Source: an uncultured Bacteroides sp. (GTDB lineage Bacteria > Bacteroidota > Bacteroidia > Bacteroidales > Bacteroidaceae). Taken from it: a stretch of 64,000 nucleotides of DNA. Below are positions 62,617 to 64,000 of this stretch, in pieces. Made by a program: the position numbers and the translations under genes. Within the stretch, counting starts at the first letter, position 1, and the number at the start of each line of letters is the position of its first letter. Under the pieces are notes generated by a model that was not told the DNA's origin, ran no database searches, and saw only the letters and a list, made by a program, of their open reading frames with translations. Location of the stretch: positions 1 through 64,000 of the forward strand of contig NZ_CAJLKP010000004.1 of assembly GCF_905207245.1 (NCBI RefSeq). Reading direction: 5' to 3'.

Positions 62617-64000
62617 ATGAAAGTAATTAAATTCGGTGGAACGTCCGTAGGTTCCGCGAACAGTATTTTGAGCGTCAAGAGAATTGTAGAAGCAGTAGAA
62701 GAACCGGTTATTGTGGTGGTATCCGCGCTGGGCGGCATCACAGACAAGCTGATAAACACGTCGAAAATGGCTGCCACCGGCGACGCTGCCTATGAAAATG
62801 AGTTCCGTGAAATCGTTTACCGCCATGTAGAAATGATTAAGGAAGTGATTCCTGCTGGTGCGGCGCAAGTGGAACTGCAACGCCAGATAGGTGAATTACT
62901 CAATGAACTGAAAGATATTTTTCAGGGTATTTATCTGATAAAAGACCTTTCGCAAAAGACATCTGACACGATTGTCAGTTATGGTGAGCGCCTGTCGTCC
63001 ATCATTGTGGCAGAACTGACGGGAGCGAAATGGTTCGATTCCCGCAAGTTCATCAAGACGGAGAAGAAACATTCCAAGTATGTGCTGGATACGGATCTGA
63101 CGAATGACCTGATCCGTGAAACGTTCAGCGAACTGCCGAAACGTTCATTAGTGCCGGGGTTCATCTCTACCGATAAGGTGACGGGAGACGTAACGAACCT
63201 GGGTCGTGGTGGTTCCGATTATACGGCTGCGGTGATTGCGGCTGCACTGGATGCCGACCAACTGGAAATCTGGACGGATGTGGATGGCTTCATGACTGCC
63301 GACCCGCGTGTGATTTCTACGGCTTACACTATCAACGAACTGAGTTATGTGGAGGCAACGGAGCTTTGTAATTTCGGTGCCAAGGTGGTATATCCGCCGA
63401 CTATTTACCCGGTTTGTCACAAGAATATTCCCATATTAATAAAGAATACATTCAATCCCGAAGGAACGGGAACGATTATCAAACAAGAAGTTTCCGACCC
63501 GCAAACCAAAGCGATTAAGGGTATTTCTTCTATTAACGACACGAGCTTGATTACTGTGCAGGGGCTTGGTATGGTAGGTGTGATTGGTGTGAACTACCGC
63601 ATCTTCAAGGCGTTGGCGAAGAATGGCATCAGCGTGTTCCTTGTGTCTCAGGCATCTTCGGAGAACTCTACGTCTATCGGTGTGCGCAATGCGGATGCCG
63701 ACCTGGCTTGTGAAGTGTTGAATGAAGAGTTTGCCAAGGAAATCGAGATGGGAGAAATTTCTCCGATACAGGCGGAAAAGAACCTGGCTACGGTGGCTAT
63801 CGTGGGTGAGAATATGAAGCATACGCCGGGTATTGCCGGAAAGTTGTTTGGCACGCTGGGACGTAACGGTATCAATGTGATTGCTTGTGCGCAGGGTGCT
63901 TCGGAGACGAATATCTCATTCGTTGTGGATTCTAAATCATTGCGCAAGTCACTGAACGTTATCCACGACTCGTTCTTCCTGTCGGAATATCAGGTACTGA
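62617..64000 (+). CDS. thrA: Bifunctional aspartokinase/homoserine dehydrogenase, 3' end outside window
   Basis: First committed enzyme of the Thr/Met/Ile branch from aspartate. The visible 461 residues cover the aspartokinase domain, with MKVIKFGGTSVGSA at the N-terminus and SYGERLSS, FISTDKVTGDVTNLGRGGSDYTAA and EIWTDVDGFMTADPRV in the middle. Regulatory ACT domains follow from about residue 305 (SLITVQGLGMVGVIG, and AIVGENMKHTPGIAGKLFGTLGRNGINV). The frame is still open at the window edge, so the homoserine dehydrogenase half lies outside; that it exists is inferred from the ThrA-type ACT region. It has a Thr/Met-rich leader peptide upstream, consistent with feedback at the expression level in addition to allostery. 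Confidence 0.93.
   Translation, partial: MKVIKFGGTSVGSANSILSVKRIVEAVEEPVIVVVSALGGITDKLINTSKMAATGDAAYENEFREIVYRHVEMIKEVIPAGAAQVELQRQIGELLNELKDIFQGIYLIKDLSQKTSDTIVSYGERLSSIIVAELTGAKWFDSRKFIKTEKKHSKYVLDTDLTNDLIRETFSELPKRSLVPGFISTDKVTGDVTNLGRGGSDYTAAVIAAALDADQLEIWTDVDGFMTADPRVISTAYTINELSYVEATELCNFGAKVVYPPTIYPVCHKNIPILIKNTFNPEGTGTIIKQEVSDPQTKAIKGISSINDTSLITVQGLGMVGVIGVNYRIFKALAKNGISVFLVSQASSENSTSIGVRNADADLACEVLNEEFAKEIEMGEISPIQAEKNLATVAIVGENMKHTPGIAGKLFGTLGRNGINVIACAQGASETNISFVVDSKSLRKSLNVIHDSFFLSEYQVL

Noticed and set aside
1..64000. tRNA, rRNA and complete mobile elements
   Set aside because: No cloverleaf, ribosomal or transposase/integrase sequence was recognised by eye; a tRNA scan could still find something missed.

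Overview
The window is chromosomal DNA of a gut Bacteroides-type bacterium (Bacteroidota). The evidence is two SusC/SusD pairs, many lipoprotein or secreted glycoside hydrolases, a hybrid two-component system (HTCS), an ECF sigma/FecR pair, TAnnTTTG-type -7 promoter boxes and an almost complete lack of Shine-Dalgarno sequences. The species cannot be named from the sequence alone.

Layout. (1) 1-6002, + strand: a 2-oxo acid dehydrogenase operon encoding E3 (cut by the window edge), lipoate-protein ligase, E2, a fused E1 alpha/beta and a divergent flavodoxin, closed by a strong bidirectional terminator. (2) 6045-9766, - strand: a GH78-like hydrolase, a GH27-like hydrolase and an 88-residue secreted remnant resembling a GH2 C-terminus. 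(3) 10037-18331, - strand: a polysaccharide utilisation locus (PUL) in the order ECF sigma, FecR anti-sigma, SusC with STN domain, SusD and an S-type sulfatase. Upstream of the sigma gene lies a 22-bp periodic array of TTAC/GTAA half-sites. (4) 18621-23861, - strand: radA followed by a lipoprotein, a small outer-membrane barrel and an FAD-dependent dehydrogenase. (5) 24291-60928: a large HTCS-type PUL. A + strand operon (SASA esterase, GH3, clan GH-D-like enzyme) converges on the HTCS gene. The HTCS shares an operon with a nucleoside-hydrolase-like lipoprotein and is divergent from a twelve-gene + strand operon: SusC, SusD, GH2, GH2-GH43 fusion, GH35, SASA, beta-helix, GH20, beta-helix, GH35, DUF5107-like, clan GH-A hydrolase. 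(6) 61029-64000: type I asparaginase (-), then a divergent leader region with a Thr/Met-rich leader peptide and a large palindromic repeat ahead of thrA, which runs off the window.

How the parts fit. The enzymes of region 5 point to a beta-galactose-rich, acetylated glycan carrying N-acetylhexosamine and probably furanose or alpha-galactose decorations; the exact substrate cannot be read from sequence. The most informative new signal is a shared operator-like element ahead of both + strand operons of region 5. It consists of two GTTAT half-sites 21 bp apart, with the second 21 bp before a -7 box, at 24181-24241 and 34894-34954. It suggests that the two operons form one regulon of the HTCS encoded between them.

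Also notable are the predicted thrA attenuation leader, an 11-bp GGAG repeat family at two places, and a GH2 remnant gene. The E1 subunit has GES in place of the GDG thiamine motif, and the flavodoxin has lost its normal phosphate-binding loop.
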